From contig CM057456.1 of the NCBI GenBank assembly GCA_016271365.2, forward strand, positions 612,441,501 to 612,505,500: a stretch of 64,000 nucleotides of DNA, written 5' to 3'. The DNA comes from Neoceratodus forsteri. Its lineage: Eukaryota; Chordata; Ceratodontiformes; Ceratodontidae. Under the pieces are notes generated by a model. That model searched no databases. It had not been told where the DNA came from and was given only the letters and a program-made list of their open reading frames with translations. The translations under genes were made by a program, and so were the position numbers. Positions 54,478 to 64,000 of the stretch are shown in pieces; the first letter of the stretch is position 1; each line of letters begins with the position of its first letter.

Positions 54478-55730
54478 AAGCAATAATACCCGACAGGGTG
54501 GGCGGTAGTGTGCTATACCGGACCGCCCTGGGGCGTAATGAGGCCCGACGCCGCAGGCGAGGGCCTTATACCCTGGAAGGTCCGGTATAGCATAATACCG
54601 CCCCACCCTGTCGGGTTATTCGCTCTAGAAATGGGCACTGTAAAACAAAATAAGTTTAATAATAAAATGTTAATACAAAATCAATTTAAAATCAGTTTTG
54701 AAATAAAATAGTTCCTCCGCCTGTGTGTGTGTTTTATGTAGGAGTTTTGTCCTTCTAGAGCCCCTGTAGTGGTGGGTCCTAGTTGTCCTGGTTGTGGTTA
54801 CTCCCCCCGGCTTTTGCGAGCAACATGAGTTAGTGTTTTACATGAAAGAAATATCCAGTACCGCTACATAGGTCTAACAGAAGTGCTCCTGCTTTCTGTG
54901 ACTGCAGCATCGATCATGGAAAATACAGAAATAAATGCTTAAACATCAGAAACAGGTACCGTTGCATTGCTGCCTTAAAAATAACAAGGGCAAGACGATA
55001 GTTGCTAGCAGACGGGGTGGGCAGTGTACAGTAACTGCTGGGTGCTGAGGATTCAGGGAACAACATCTTTCTTTCTCACTACACAGTCTCGCTGCATATT
55101 TTGAGCACCGGGATTAAGTTCTTACCTTTTTAAAGGTTTTCCGGTCGTGCTGCCTGCTCTGAGCCGAAGACCGGGACTGTGACGATAAGAGGACAGTGAA
55201 CCTTACTGTGGCTGCTGTTAGAGGCAAATGGTTTCATTTATGAGATTATTAAACAAAAGATTGTTCTTTTTGTTTTATGGGTTGCCAACACAGCACGGCG
55301 AGCGGAACGAACCGCTCTCAGCTGGGTAGCAGTGGAGTGGCAATGGCCGGGATGCCGCTCAATTTAAAATCTTTGACTTGGTGCTGGGAGGAAAAAACGT
55401 GTGTCACTGTCAAGAATGTTTCTTTTTATTCATTAATTTTTGGGATTTAATTGAGGATAGATCAAGAGAATAGCTGTAGTACTGGAGTCGGTCTCGGTTC
55501 TTGGTAAGGGAGACAACAAAATGGCGGGCATTTTAAAATTAACATTCTACTGTGTGCCCAGCACTTCAGCCAATGAGGAAGCAGGGTGCTGGGCACAAGG
55601 ATACTTTGCTGGCTATTAGGAAGGTTGGTCTGGGGCTTTTTATTTGGTGGGCATCTATCGTCTGATAGATGCCCACCTAAATAAGTGTCTCGGCCAATCA
55701 GAGGAGATCATTTTCTTTGCCCATTTTCTA
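54478..55730. mobile_element. Unclassified insert in O's ICR, possible hAT-like element plus hairpin
   Basis: The ICR breaks after GTCTTGCTAT and resumes with AATTATGACAATTGCAG at 55731. From 54629 to 55730 the insert has ends TAGAAATGGGC and (complement) TAGAAAATGGGC, similar to hAT terminal repeats; I find no clear 8-bp duplication. A separate 142-bp hairpin precedes it (54482-54623), and a perfect 14-bp stem GGTGGGCATCTATC is at 55646-55677. No open frame of note, so it would be non-autonomous. Confidence 0.5.
54482..54623. repeat. 142-bp near-complete palindrome
   Basis: Outer arms 54482-54525 and 54582-54623 match except for a few bases (AATAATACCCGACAGGGTGG against CCACCCTGTCGGGTTATT, and GCTATACCGGACC against GGTCCGGTATAGC). 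The loop contains a second stem, AGGCCCGACGCC GCA GGCGAGGGCCT. GC-rich in otherwise AT-rich surroundings. It can extrude as a cruciform or be a foldback element. Confidence 0.75.
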
Positions 55731-55784
55731 AATTATGACAATTGCAGACTACACAGCAGTACCCCCATGGAGGAGGGACAGAAC

Positions 55785-56870
55785 CTACTTAGGGAATAGG
55801 CTCTGAAGGACAGCTGTGCCAAACCGAGCATCACTCCTAGTTTGAATGTCCAAGGAATAATGCTTGGTAAAAGTGTGAACCGTTTTCCAGGTAGCTGCTT
55901 GACATATCTCTAGAATGGGGATGTCTCTGGCAGCAGCCAGAGAAGCAGCTGTACCTCTGGTAGAATGAGCACTCAGGCCTGAGGGGGGAGTCTTACCCAA
56001 CTTTTCATAACAGAATTGGATACAAGAGACAATCCACCTGACAATGGATCTTTTAGTGGCAGGTTTCCTTCCCAACCTCACCATAAGTGAGGAACAGTTG
56101 GAGGGAGTCAAACCTGTGACCCTTGTTACGATCTATGTAGTAGCTAAGGGCCCTCTTTACATCTAAGCTGTGCAGCCTTCTCTCGCCAGAGGAAGAATGA
56201 TCAGTGAAGTAAACAGGGAGAGAAATAGATTGATTAAGGTGGAAATCCGAAACCACCTTAGGCAGGAACTTTCTATTAGTCTGAAGGACTACCTTATCTC
56301 TGTGAAAGGAGATAAAGTCTGGCTCCACTGACAATGCTTGTAATTCACTTATGCGTCTGGCAGAGGTGATAGCCACCAAAAACACAGTTTTCCAAGTCAG
56401 GAACTTAAGCTCAGCTGAAGACAAGGGCTCGAAAGGAGGTTGCATGAGCTGAGCAATGCAAACATTGAGGTCCCAGGCAGGGTCCCTGAATGGAGGATTA
56501 GTGTGAAGCAAACCCTTAAAAAACCTGGTAAACACAGGGTGAGATGAAAGAGGAGAGGGTTTACCTGCTGAAAGAAAAGCAGAGACAGCTGCCAAATGTA
56601 CCTTCAGGGTAGCTGGTCTCAGCCCTAAAGTGTTTAGATGGACCATATAATCTAGGACTGTGGGTAAATCAGCAGTGTCTGGGGGAATATTCTTTTCCGA
56701 GCACCATATGGAAAATCTTTTCCATTTGGAGTTATAAGTAGCCCTGGTAGAAGGCTTCCTAGAAGCCCTGAGTATATCCATTACACCTTGAGAGAGGTGT
56801 AGGCCAGCAAACTCTAGCTCTTCAAGAACCAGGCCTTGAGATTGAGAGACTTGAGATTCGGGTACCAAAC
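55785..56870 (-). pseudogene. O tyrosine recombinase, one frameshift
   Basis: From about 56870: LVLEELEFAGLHLSQGVMDI, STRATYNSKWKRFSIWCSEK, LDYMVHLNTLGLRPATLKVH, WDLNVCIAQLMQPPFEPLSS, LKFLTWKTVFLVAITSARRI (first catalytic Arg kept), HRDKVVLQTNRKFLPKVVSD, LDVKRALSYYIDRNKGHRFD. A one-base change near 56075 moves to the last part: VRWIVSCIQFCYEKLGKTPP, LSAHSTRGTAASLAAARDIP (HxxR), TWKTVHTFTKHYSLD with the nucleophilic Tyr, stop at 55785. Apart from the frameshift all core residues I can name are present. Confidence 0.9.
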
Positions 56871-56899
56871 CCTTCCCTGGGCACATGTTAACAGATTGT

Positions 56900-58660
56900 G
56901 ATTCTTGGGAAGGCACAGGGGAGGATGGACTGCTAAGGACAGGAGGAGAGGATACCAGGGTTGCCTGGCCCAATCTGGGGCAACCAGAATGACCCTGCGG
57001 GATTGGGCTCTGATTTTGACTAGCACTTTGAACACGAGAGGGAAAGGAGGGAAGGCATAGAGGAACTTCCCTTCCCAGCTGAGGGCTAAGGCGTCCAGAG
57101 GGACTGAGCCCAAGACTGGAGGCCTGCAGCAAAAGAGAGGAAGTTGACGATTGTCTGGGGCTGCAAAGAGATCTATTTGCGCGGGGTGCCCCATTTGGCA
57201 AATATCACTCCCAGAACTAGGGGATCCAGGGACCACTAGTGATGGCCCTGAGAGATCCTGCTGAGAGCATCTGCCAGGACATTGTCTTTGCCTGGGAGGT
57301 GAACTGCCGAAAGGGAGGTGCTCAGGGAGTATGCCAGAGACCACAACTTCATGGCTTCGGTGCACAAGGCCGTAGACCGAGTGCCCCCCGCTTGGTGATA
57401 CACCACATTGTAGTGGTGTTGTCTGTTCTGACCTGCACAGTCTTGTTCTGAACAGATTCTGAGAAAGCTTGAAGTGCTAGGAAAACTGCTCTGAGCTCCA
57501 ACAGGTTGATCTGGAGCAGAGATTCCTGTGGGGACTACAGTCCTGGCAGTGAGGTCACCCTGGGCCCCCCACCCCAAGAGGGATGCATCTGTAGTAAGGA
57601 TTAATGAGTGAGGCTGAGTGACAAAGGGAACTCCTTGTCTCAGTTTGCTCGGATCCTGCCACCACTGAAGGGCTAGGATCAGGGTTCGAGTAACTGGGAT
57701 CAGTTTGGTGAGAGGATCCTTTCTTTGAGACCAAAAAGCCCTCAGATGGAACTGAATGTCTCTCATTTGAAACCTCGCTCCTTGCACTACTGCTGTGGAA
57801 GCAGCCATGTGCCCTAGGAGCTGCAGAAAATGCCTTGCTGGTCGCAAGACCTGCAGGGTGAATGAAGAGGCCAGGGAGACAAGGGCGTCTGCCCTGTCTA
57901 GAGGGAAGGCGGCCCTGGCTTCCTGGGTATTCAGCTCTGCGCCTATGAAGGTGAGGAGCTGGACAGGCTCCAGTACTGACTTTGAGAGATTCAGAAGGAA
58001 ACCTAGTGACGTAAGCAGTTGCTGGGTTATCTGAAGATGTAGGTTGACCTGATCTGGGGATTGTCCTACAATGAGCCAATCGTCCAAATAAGGAAAGATG
58101 GAAATCTTTTGCCTTCTTAAGCAAGCTACTGCTACTGCCAGGCACTTGGTAAATACCCTTGGAGCCAGTGAGTCCGAAGGGCATTGCCCTGAACTGGTAA
58201 TGGCCTGAGGGCAGCTGGAACCTGGAGGTACTTTCGTGGGAGCTTCCTGATGAGAATATGAAGTAAGCATCCTTGAGGTCCAGGGATGCTAGCCAGTCCC
58301 TGGCCTTAGGGAAGGTAAAATGATTGCCAGAGTCACCATTTTGAACTTTGGTTTTAAAGGGTGCTTGTTTAGGTATCTGAGATCCAGGATGGGCCGCCAT
58401 TCTCCTGTCTTTTTTGGGGTAAGAAAGTACCTGGAGTACAACCCTTTGCCCTGGTGTAGGGGTGGAACCCTTTCAACAGCTCTGAGAGCGAGGAGGGTGG
58501 AGACCTCTGACTCTAAGGCGAGTGCCTCCAATGGAGATGCAGGAGGAAAAGACCTGGTCCTCAGCTTCGGAAATTTTTTGAAGCTGAGGACCAGTCCCTG
58601 GCTTACTACTCCGGGACCCACTTGTCTGATGTGACAGACTTCCAGTCCTGGACAAAGGCA
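56900..58660 (-). pseudogene. O reverse transcriptase, RNase H and methyltransferase-like tail
   Basis: RT: VVSQGLVLSFKKFPKLRTRS, AVERVPPLHQGKGLYSRYFL, KKTGEWRPILDLRYLNKHPL, then after a frameshift WLASLDLKDAYFIF (motif A Asp). Long frame 57236-58270: LAPRVFTKCLAVAVACLRRQ, FPYLDDWLIVGQSPDQ (YxDD), LTFIGAELNTQEAR, LQLLGHMAASTAVVQGARFQ. RNase H: LILTTDASLLGWGA, a frame slip over the Glu region, GGTRSTALCTEAMKLWSLAY, AVHLPGKDNVLADALSR. Tail (56900-57240): IDLFAAPDNRQLPLFCC, KFLYAFPPFPLVFKVLVK. Three frameshifts. Confidence 0.87.
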
Positions 58661-58775
58661 GCCTGCCCTACCTGTAGAGGAGAAGCGCCCTGGCTACCCC
58701 ATCAGGGTGCCTGCTTGGCAGGGGCTTTGGGCTGAGGAGTGGAAGCAGGCCTGCTTGAACCCTCCTGCCCTTCCT

Positions 58776-60281
58776 CTAAAGAATCCCCTCTGGGTATAGG
58801 AGGAAGAGGAGGCTTGAGCCTGATAAAAGGCCTATGAAAAGGCCTACCCTGTCCCTGGGGTTAAGCCGAGGAGTGGCCTGCCTTTCCTTGGCCTGCACCT
58901 GATAGGTGGTCCTGTATTCATCCATTTTCTTATATAATTCTCTGTTTGCTCCCAAACAAAGAATTGCCAATCACAGGAAAATCAATGGCTTTCGACTGGG
59001 TATCCTGTGACAATGCGGTGCATCTGAGCCAGGCCATTCTGCGAAGAGCCACAGAAGTAGCCATAACTCTAGAAGATACATCATTAGAGTCCACCGCAGC
59101 ATGAAATTGCATTTTTGATGCCTTGATACCATCTAAAGCTACCTGTTCCAGATCCCTGGCAAACTTGTCAGGGAGTTGTTTGACTAGAGCCAGCACAGTA
59201 TCCCATCTGGATTTCTGGTATCTGGCAGCATAAGCCATGAAATTTGCTTGTCTGAGCCCCAAAGATGCTGCCATATACTGTTTCTTTGCCATAGCATCAA
59301 TCTTCCTGGAATCCTTTTCAGGAGGATGTGAAGCTAAGGGGATATTTGCCTTGTCACAGGCTGCAGCCTGCACCACACCCATATGGCTGCATTGCTGTGT
59401 GAGAAATTCTATGTCGGGACCTGATAAAGTATACCTTCTGTCCATCCTCTTATCCACAGGAGGTATAGAATGAGGAGTTTTTAAAACTTTTACTGTCTGT
59501 TTCCTGAAAGATTTCTGAAGGGGAATAGACAGTCTCTTAGATTCTGGAATATCCATCATTTCCACATAATCAGGCTCTTCCTGATCATCCACAGCTTCTT
59601 CAACAGGAAGCTGAAGAGTTTCAGCAACCTTCTTGTAAAAGATGAAATGAGCAGGGGACTCAGAAAGCCTAGGAGGGGAAACCCCTAAAGGTCTGTCTGG
59701 AGAGGTATCTGGCTCAGTGGGAGCATCCAGATCTTCCAGACCATAATTACTCTCTTCATAGTCTCCTCCACGGTTCATAAAATTCCTCAAAATCATAATC
59801 CTGAACCGAGGGGACTTGGGTGAACCGAACGTCTCCCAGATGGGGACGGTTCAGGAACCGGGGAAGAGACTGGACAATTTGTATTGCTTTGGCTATCTCT
59901 TCAGCTGTTGGGGAAAGGACTTTTCCACAGCAGCAGTCTTCTAGTCCTTTTTGCAGGAACTGGCTCCTCAGGCCAGCTCTTCGTTGCCCGGAAGTATGGC
60001 CCTGGTCAGAGGGCACTCCCTCAGGTTGGTTGGCACCGAACCGGGCTGGCCATCCGGTCAGCGGACTTTTTGGCCTCTTTCCTGAGCCTACCAACTCTCT
60101 TTCAACGTGGTGGCAGGGAAATTCTTGCAAATCTGGCAGTCTGAATCGAGGTGGTCAAACCCCAGGCAATAACACAGGGTGTGAGGGTCAGCCTGGCAAG
60201 GGCTTCCCCACAGACAACGTGAGTGCTGAAACCCAGTGGGCCGGTTTTCTTTTAGGTTTCTCAGACACTATGCCAGCCTAA
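58776..60281 (-). pseudogene. O gag
   Basis: N-terminus near 60270 is damaged but keeps the leader-to-Cys region (CRQICKNFPATT-like). The large open frame 58930-59796 contains EDLDAPTEPDTSPDRPL, HFIFYKKVAETLQLPVEEAV, VDKRMDRRYTLSGPDIEFLT, ASHPPEKDSRKIDAMAKKQY, LGLRQANFMAYAARYQKSRW, VALRRMAWLRCTALSQDTQS. The end KKMDEYRTTYQVQAKERQAT (58776-58970) is in the next frame. Best sample of the gag domain shared by all DIRS copies here. Confidence 0.83.
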
Positions 60282-60324
60282 CCAAAAACTTGCCCGTTTA
60301 TGGCAATCCGCCAAGCAAGACTCT

Positions 60325-60625
60325 CCTATCGGTTCCCAACCGTGTCACGTGGTCGGAAAAAACGTAATTAAATCCGTTTTTTAGAACCGATAGGAACCGG
60401 GAGCCGCACTCTAAAAAAGGACTAGCAACAGAAATGCAAATGAAAATGCAACCTAATCGGTTCAAACCGAACCGATAAACATTTTACAAGTTCCACACAG
60501 AATTCGTAAGAAAAACCTATCTATTACTTACGTTACCACAGACAGAGTTTGAACCGAACGGTTGCGGTTAAATTTAATACTTTTAAACTGTTTTAAACCG
60601 CGAAAATGAACCGAGCAAAAGGAGA
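60325..60625 (-). promoter_or_regulatory. AACCG/CGGTT motif array in O leader
   Basis: Second occurrence of the array found in E (7495-7800): ATCGGTTCCCAACCGTG, AGAACCGATAGGAACCGGG, AATCGGTTCAAACCGAACCG, TTTGAACCGAACGGTTGCGG, AAACCGCG and GAACCGAGC. About a dozen pentamers in 300 bases, in both orientations, between gag and left ITR. Confidence 0.55.
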
Positions 60626-60654
60626 AATCTCCGGAGCGACTGTTCAGCGAGGCG

Positions 60655-60831
60655 AGTAAAGAATCCTGATGTTTATGCTTTGAAAGCAAGCAGACAGAGT
60701 TTAACCGAAAGCCTTCATATTCAAGATACTCCTACGCCTGCATGGAAGTTAACTATTTCACCTCTGGAGCAGTTCTAACCTGCGGTCATACTGCAATTAT
60801 CATAATATAGCAAGACTTCATGTTGTTTGAA
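60655..60831 (-). repeat. O left ITR (type III)
   Basis: GAATCCTGATGTTTATGCTT ... CACCTCTGGAGCAGTTCTAA ... ATACTGCAATTATCATAATA ... CAAGACTTCATGTTGTTTGA, ending at 60831 next to M's gag. Pairs with 53946-54135. Confidence 0.85.
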
Positions 60832-62519
60832 TCATGTTGGCCATGAAGTTCAAGACCTGATGGCCACAGTGGCTGAGGAGAAGATTTCTTGGCCCCAATC
60901 GTCTAACTTTTTAGAGACAGGGTCCAGAGGTTGGGAGCTCAAATGCTTTGGCTGTGAACCTCTGCCGTGAAGACTAAAGAGTTGGCCTTTGGTTGTTCAG
61001 CTAGAAAGCGACTGGACTTCGGAGGATTGTAAAGTCTGTCCGCCTTTCTAGGGACTGTGGGAACGGAGGACGGGGTACGCCATGTCAGGTGGGTCACGTT
61101 CTGGAATGGTTCCACAAATGGGGAAGGGAATAACCAAAGGTTTTGGCTCCTTCTCTCCAAGGAACTTGACCAGGCACTTGCGCTCTGGATCCAACTCCTT
61201 CGTGTCCCACTCATATATAGCCTCGACGTGCCTCATGATGTCCAGAAAGGATGGGTCATCGGGGGGGACCACGGGGAATCATTCAGTCCCAGGGAGGGAA
61301 GGAGGACAAAATTCCCCATCTGAGTCAGGCTCTGATTCAGCGTCGCCCTCGTCTGAAGAGGACGAAGAATGAGGGGAAGAGGGAGATGAAGGGCGTTTCC
61401 TTCTCTTCCCCTTAGGGTCAGGACATGGGTGCTCGCCCTCACCTCCTTGAGGTCTTGGGGTGGAAGGGGGACCCATGGATGGCGGAGTAGGGACAGTGTC
61501 TGGAGGTCTATACAGGAGAGCCCCTTTAACTGTATTCCACCAGGTTGTGAAGAGATTCCCAATGTCTGCTACTGGGATGACCGCCGGGCCTGGCGCCGGG
61601 TTCGAGGGACCGGGCGTCAGGTCTATAGGTGTGGGTGCCTGGGGCTCAGGCTCCTTGGGGGTAGGCGTCAGGTCCACGATCCCGGCACAGTAGTGGCCCT
61701 GTCAGGCACCTGGTCCATCAGAGGAGGGGTGGACGGCTAGGTTTGCGCTGATCTGGGGGAAGGCACACCTTAGCCAGGGGCAGGGGAGGCATCCGAGCCT
61801 GGGCGGCCTCCTGCCTACTTCTGAGCACTTACGTTTGTCTGAAGAACTAAGCCTGTCCTGAGCCTTAGACAGGCTTTCCTGGGTCGACCCTAATGATTTT
61901 AGGGGCCGATGGGCCACGGAAGTGTGATGTCCCGACAAGGCCGACTCCTGGTGTTTGCCCTGGGAAGAGGCGGGAGCGGACTTAGACGTACGGGGAAGGT
62001 TCGGATGACTGGGCCGGAACCGAACCAGACCTCCGGCCAGAGGTCGAGGAAGATAAGGCCTGCTTAGCTGGTGACTTCGGGTGGGACTCAGACCTGGTCT
62101 GATCCTTATTCCTGTGGTGATGCTTCCCCCTGAGGACTTATCTTTGGGTGGGAAATCCCTGGCGGAAGAGGATAAGCTGGCTCCTGATCCTCGCTGCATG
62201 GCTGCAAGCTTCTTTGCGAGCAGAAAGGTCTTGAGTGCGTTGGCCCTCCTGGCGCTTGTCTTCTGATTGAACTTCTGGCAATGTGTGCAGCTGTCAGGCC
62301 AGGTTCTCGGCCTAAGCAAATGAGGCAGGCCATGTGGCCATCTTTGGCCAGAATCTGCTTCCCGCATGCACACTTTGCTTTTCGAATCAGTGGAGAGGGT
62401 GACGACATACATGAGGTGATATGAAAATGTTGAATAGAATGAAAAAATAGACTTCTTTCTTTGGCTGTCGACTGCTAATGAAGGTGTCCAAGGAGCCAAA
62501 CTATGCGGGTCGACAGCGG

Positions 62520-62704
62520 GGAAAAAACTGAGGTGGCACCAGGGGACTGCCCCTATATACCACGTCTGAAGTCGGGCATAACCGGTGTCGGGGGCAATCC
62601 CCTGCCTCAGACTGCTAGCTACAAGTTTTCCATGGGGTCCTGACACCTGCCGGCTTCAGTCCTAATGGTATTACCTGCTGCAAGAGCTCCACCCTCGAAG
62701 TCAG
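62520..62704 (-). repeat. M left ITR (type V)
   Basis: ACTGAGGTGGCACCAGGGG, a TATA box (CCCCTATATACC near 62571), CGGTGTCGGGGGCAATCCCC, AGCTACAAGTTTTCC, CTAATGGTATTACCTGCTGC, and the end CCACCCTCGAAGTCAG at 62704, followed by ATCTG of P (AGATCT across the join). Confidence 0.83.
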
Positions 62705-63662
62705 ATCTGTAAGGCCTGGGAAAAAAACTTCTACCCCCAACACCCCTTGGACGAGATCTCTGAAGGGCGGTAGGCTTAGGTTTAGACAAGTGACTCTGCC
62801 AGGAAGCTTGTATTTGTCAACCTTTTTCATGTAATCAGTGGTTCTATAATCAAACATGTTTTGATCACAGGGAAAATCCATAGCCTTGGTCCGGGTGTCT
62901 GTGATTAAACTGGTAGTTCTAAGCCAGGCGAAGCATCTCAAGAGAGATGGTGTGGGCCATTGCCCTAGAGGCAGCATCACTGTTGCTGTCTGCTATGTGG
63001 AATTGGTATTTGGTAGCTTCCAAGGCAGTTTTTGTCATATCCACCAGCTCCTGTACCATAGAATCTGACCCATTGCTGGAAATGGCCAGGACAGATTTCC
63101 ATAGGGCTTTCTGATATTTGGCTGTAAACGCCATGTACGAAGGAAGTCTGAGAAGCAGGAAGGCTGTGGCATACATTTTCTTTACTATAAAGTCAATTTT
63201 CTTGGAGTCCTTGTCCGGAGGTAAGGAGGACAAGGAGATCCCAGCTTTCTCGCAAGCTGCCTGTTGCACTATACTCTCGTGGCTAGGGAATGTAGGCAGG
63301 AATTTGGTACCAGTTCTAGACGATCTGTATTTTTTCTCAATCTGCTTGTCAACCCCTGACACCGAAGTGGGAGTTTGAGGCACTTTCATCGTATTTCTTC
63401 TGAACGCATTATAGATAGGGACGATCAGGGTCTTGGGTGTTGAAAGACCTCTCTATAATCATCTTGATCGACATCCTGGTTGGACTCCTGCGTAGGGAGG
63501 TCCAAGGTGTCTAGAGATGGGGTCCTCCTGGTTACGCAGGGGGTCCCCGAATAGAGGGTCCAGGGACTCATGGGGCTCAAGGCCCTCAAAATCCATGTCA
63601 AGGGCATCATAAATATGTTCTTCGTCATCTGCATCACCCTCAAAGTCTACAGAGGAGAGAAA
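62705..63662 (-). pseudogene. P gag C-terminal region
   Basis: Minus-strand frames: MKVPQTPTSVSGVDKQIEKK, SLPPDKDSKKIDFIVKKMYA, LLLRLPSYMAFTAKYQKALW, LEATKYQFHIADSNSDAASR, then after a frameshift WLRTTSLITDTRTKAMDFPC and TTDYMKKVDKYKLPGRVTC, ending where M is inserted. The upstream part (63425-63660) is acidic. Clearly the same domain as in E and O gag, about half identical. Confidence 0.8.
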
Positions 63663-64000
63663 TGAAAATTACGTACCTACAGTAATTGTTGTTCTTTCTG
63701 TGTATCTTCACCATTCATCACTATTTGGGTACAGCACACCGGAGCTAGGACCCCGTAGGACACTTTTTTCCCCCTATGGGAGGAGTCGACATCGGGCTGG
63801 CGCCACCCTCAAGGCTGCATTCTACGTGGCGCTCGAGGGTTGGCAGTTAGCCATTGTCGACTCTGCCCCAGCCCCAGTTCTGACACGCCGGAGAGTATAT
63901 TGAAGGGAGGGTGGGGTGAGGCAAGAGAGCCCAAGGGATAGATAAAAGGAAGAGAGGAATAAACCAAAAGGAAAAATAAACAACAGAGGAAGGAAAACTT
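63663..64000. mobile_element. Q: end of another DIRS-like element (type IV-like ITR), runs off the window
   Basis: Starts TGAAAATTACGTACCTACAG next to P's gag, similar to L's right end (GGAAATTACGTATTTACCG), and continues CTTCACCATTCATCACTATT (compare CTCCATCACTCATTCACACT in L). The interior (63770-63905) is GC-rich with a TATATT near 63895, then a purine-rich stretch like the spacer behind other right ITRs. Only this end is visible, so whether it is complete is unknown. Confidence 0.7.

Larger units (their letters stand above)
53946..60831 (-). mobile_element. O: DIRS-like element (type III) inside M's gag, with a 1.25-kb insert
   Basis: Right ITR 53946-54135, ICR 54391-54477 plus 55731-55748, YR, RT-RNase H, gag, left ITR 60655-60831. 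Same type as E. The best-preserved DIRS in the window: one frameshift in YR, a long open gag C-terminus and a 344-residue RT-RNase H frame. Own length about 5.6 kb. Confidence 0.88.
53400..62410 (-). pseudogene. M gag, split by O
   Basis: Starts at 62408 (MSSPSPLIRKAKCACGKQIL) with a Cys unit (CACG...CLICLG). The middle (61279-61677) is Pro-rich, then basic and acidic: PKGKRRKRPSSPSSPHSSSS, DEGDAESEPDSDGEF. The conserved part starts at 61272 (PPDDPSFLDIMRHVEAIYEW, ELDPERKCLVKFLG) and passes the O insertion at 60832/53945 into RRQWDLISSMPDSDSKQEVL, ALRCSYDAVDMASGVCMRWQ. The end (53400-53640) is Pro/Lys-rich. Frameshifts near 62100, 61700 and 61000. Confidence 0.8.
39631..62704 (-). mobile_element. 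M: DIRS-like element (type V ITR), carrying K, L and O
   Basis: Left ITR 62520-62704, right ITR 39631-39835, minus strand. Own pieces: 39631-39948, 46102-46745, 51002-53945 and 60832-62704, about 5.8 kb. Evidence for unity: YR reads ...DRVTLRMNP before L and LPKVVSMLTV after it; gag reads across O (LHGQH then LPTNSRCGRRQWDLIS); K sits inside M's ICR. The insertion in P is at AGATCT. Confidence 0.82.
1..63662 (-). mobile_element. P: outermost DIRS-like retrotransposon, split by C and M
   Basis: P is the host of the whole nest and survives as three pieces: 62705-63662 (gag), 38719-39630 (gag C-terminus and RT) and 1-844 (RT end, RNase H). They belong together because the reading continues across both insertions. 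The RT before 38719 ends in a stretch like FIGAQLDTQKG...ERIQR and resumes at 844 with ...LAVADSF...PARHFLKLLGH, exactly where element E reads through. The gag before 62705 resumes in the Arg-rich gag tail at 39630. P's own ITRs are outside the window. Its proteins resemble E and O most. Inferred from protein continuity and ITR positions. Confidence 0.8.

Noticed and set aside
1..64000. CRISPR arrays, bacterial operons or ribosome-binding sites
   Set aside because: The repeats are not regularly spaced with unique spacers, and all gene content is eukaryotic transposon.

Overview
The window looks like non-coding repeat DNA from a vertebrate with a large, transposon-rich genome. It contains at least ten copies of DIRS-like tyrosine-recombinase (YR) retrotransposons, an L1-type LINE, an L2/CR1-group LINE, a CR1-like fragment, a V-SINE-like SINE and a piggyBac transposon. 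That mix fits an amphibian (caecilian or salamander) or a lungfish; the species assignment is a guess. I see no host gene, rRNA, functional tRNA gene or CRISPR array. Every coding region found is a decayed transposon gene.

All 64 kb resolve into one nest of insertions. I use these labels. P is the outermost DIRS element (minus strand; pieces 1-844, 38719-39630 and 62705-63662). Inserted into P are C (845-38718), M (39631-62704) and Q (63663 to beyond the end). Inside C are E (2277-7982), B (8501-22537), a CR1-like fragment (23713-23997) and a piggyBac element of 11.6 kb (25389-36999, flanked by TTAA). Inside B is an L1 (9000-17270), and inside that L1 is a complete DIRS, A (10225-16512, the only plus-strand DIRS). 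The piggyBac holds an L2-like LINE and a V-SINE. Inside M are K (39949-46101), L (46746-51001) and O (53946-60831), and O holds an unclassified insert of about 1.25 kb (54478-55730). The pieces of each interrupted element join up in protein sequence across every insertion, which is the main evidence for the nest.

Each full DIRS has the same plan: left inverted terminal repeat (ITR), gag with a Cys-rich N-terminus and a conserved C-terminal domain, RT with RNase H and a likely DAM-type methyltransferase tail, tyrosine recombinase, internal complementary region (ICR), right ITR. Five ITR types are present: type I (A, B), type II (C, K), type III (E, O), type IV (L, Q) and type V (M). In types I, II and V the ITR carries a compact promoter (CACGTG, TGACGTCA, TATA box), in most copies held between short GC-rich inverted arms. 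No element is intact: frameshifts, CGA-to-TGA stops and lost catalytic residues are common.

The piggyBac is unusual. Only about 2 kb is transposase; the rest is tandem repeats, including a 488-bp unit built around a long palindrome and a 225-bp unit. Its transposase keeps all three catalytic aspartates but has frameshifts and a LINE inside it.
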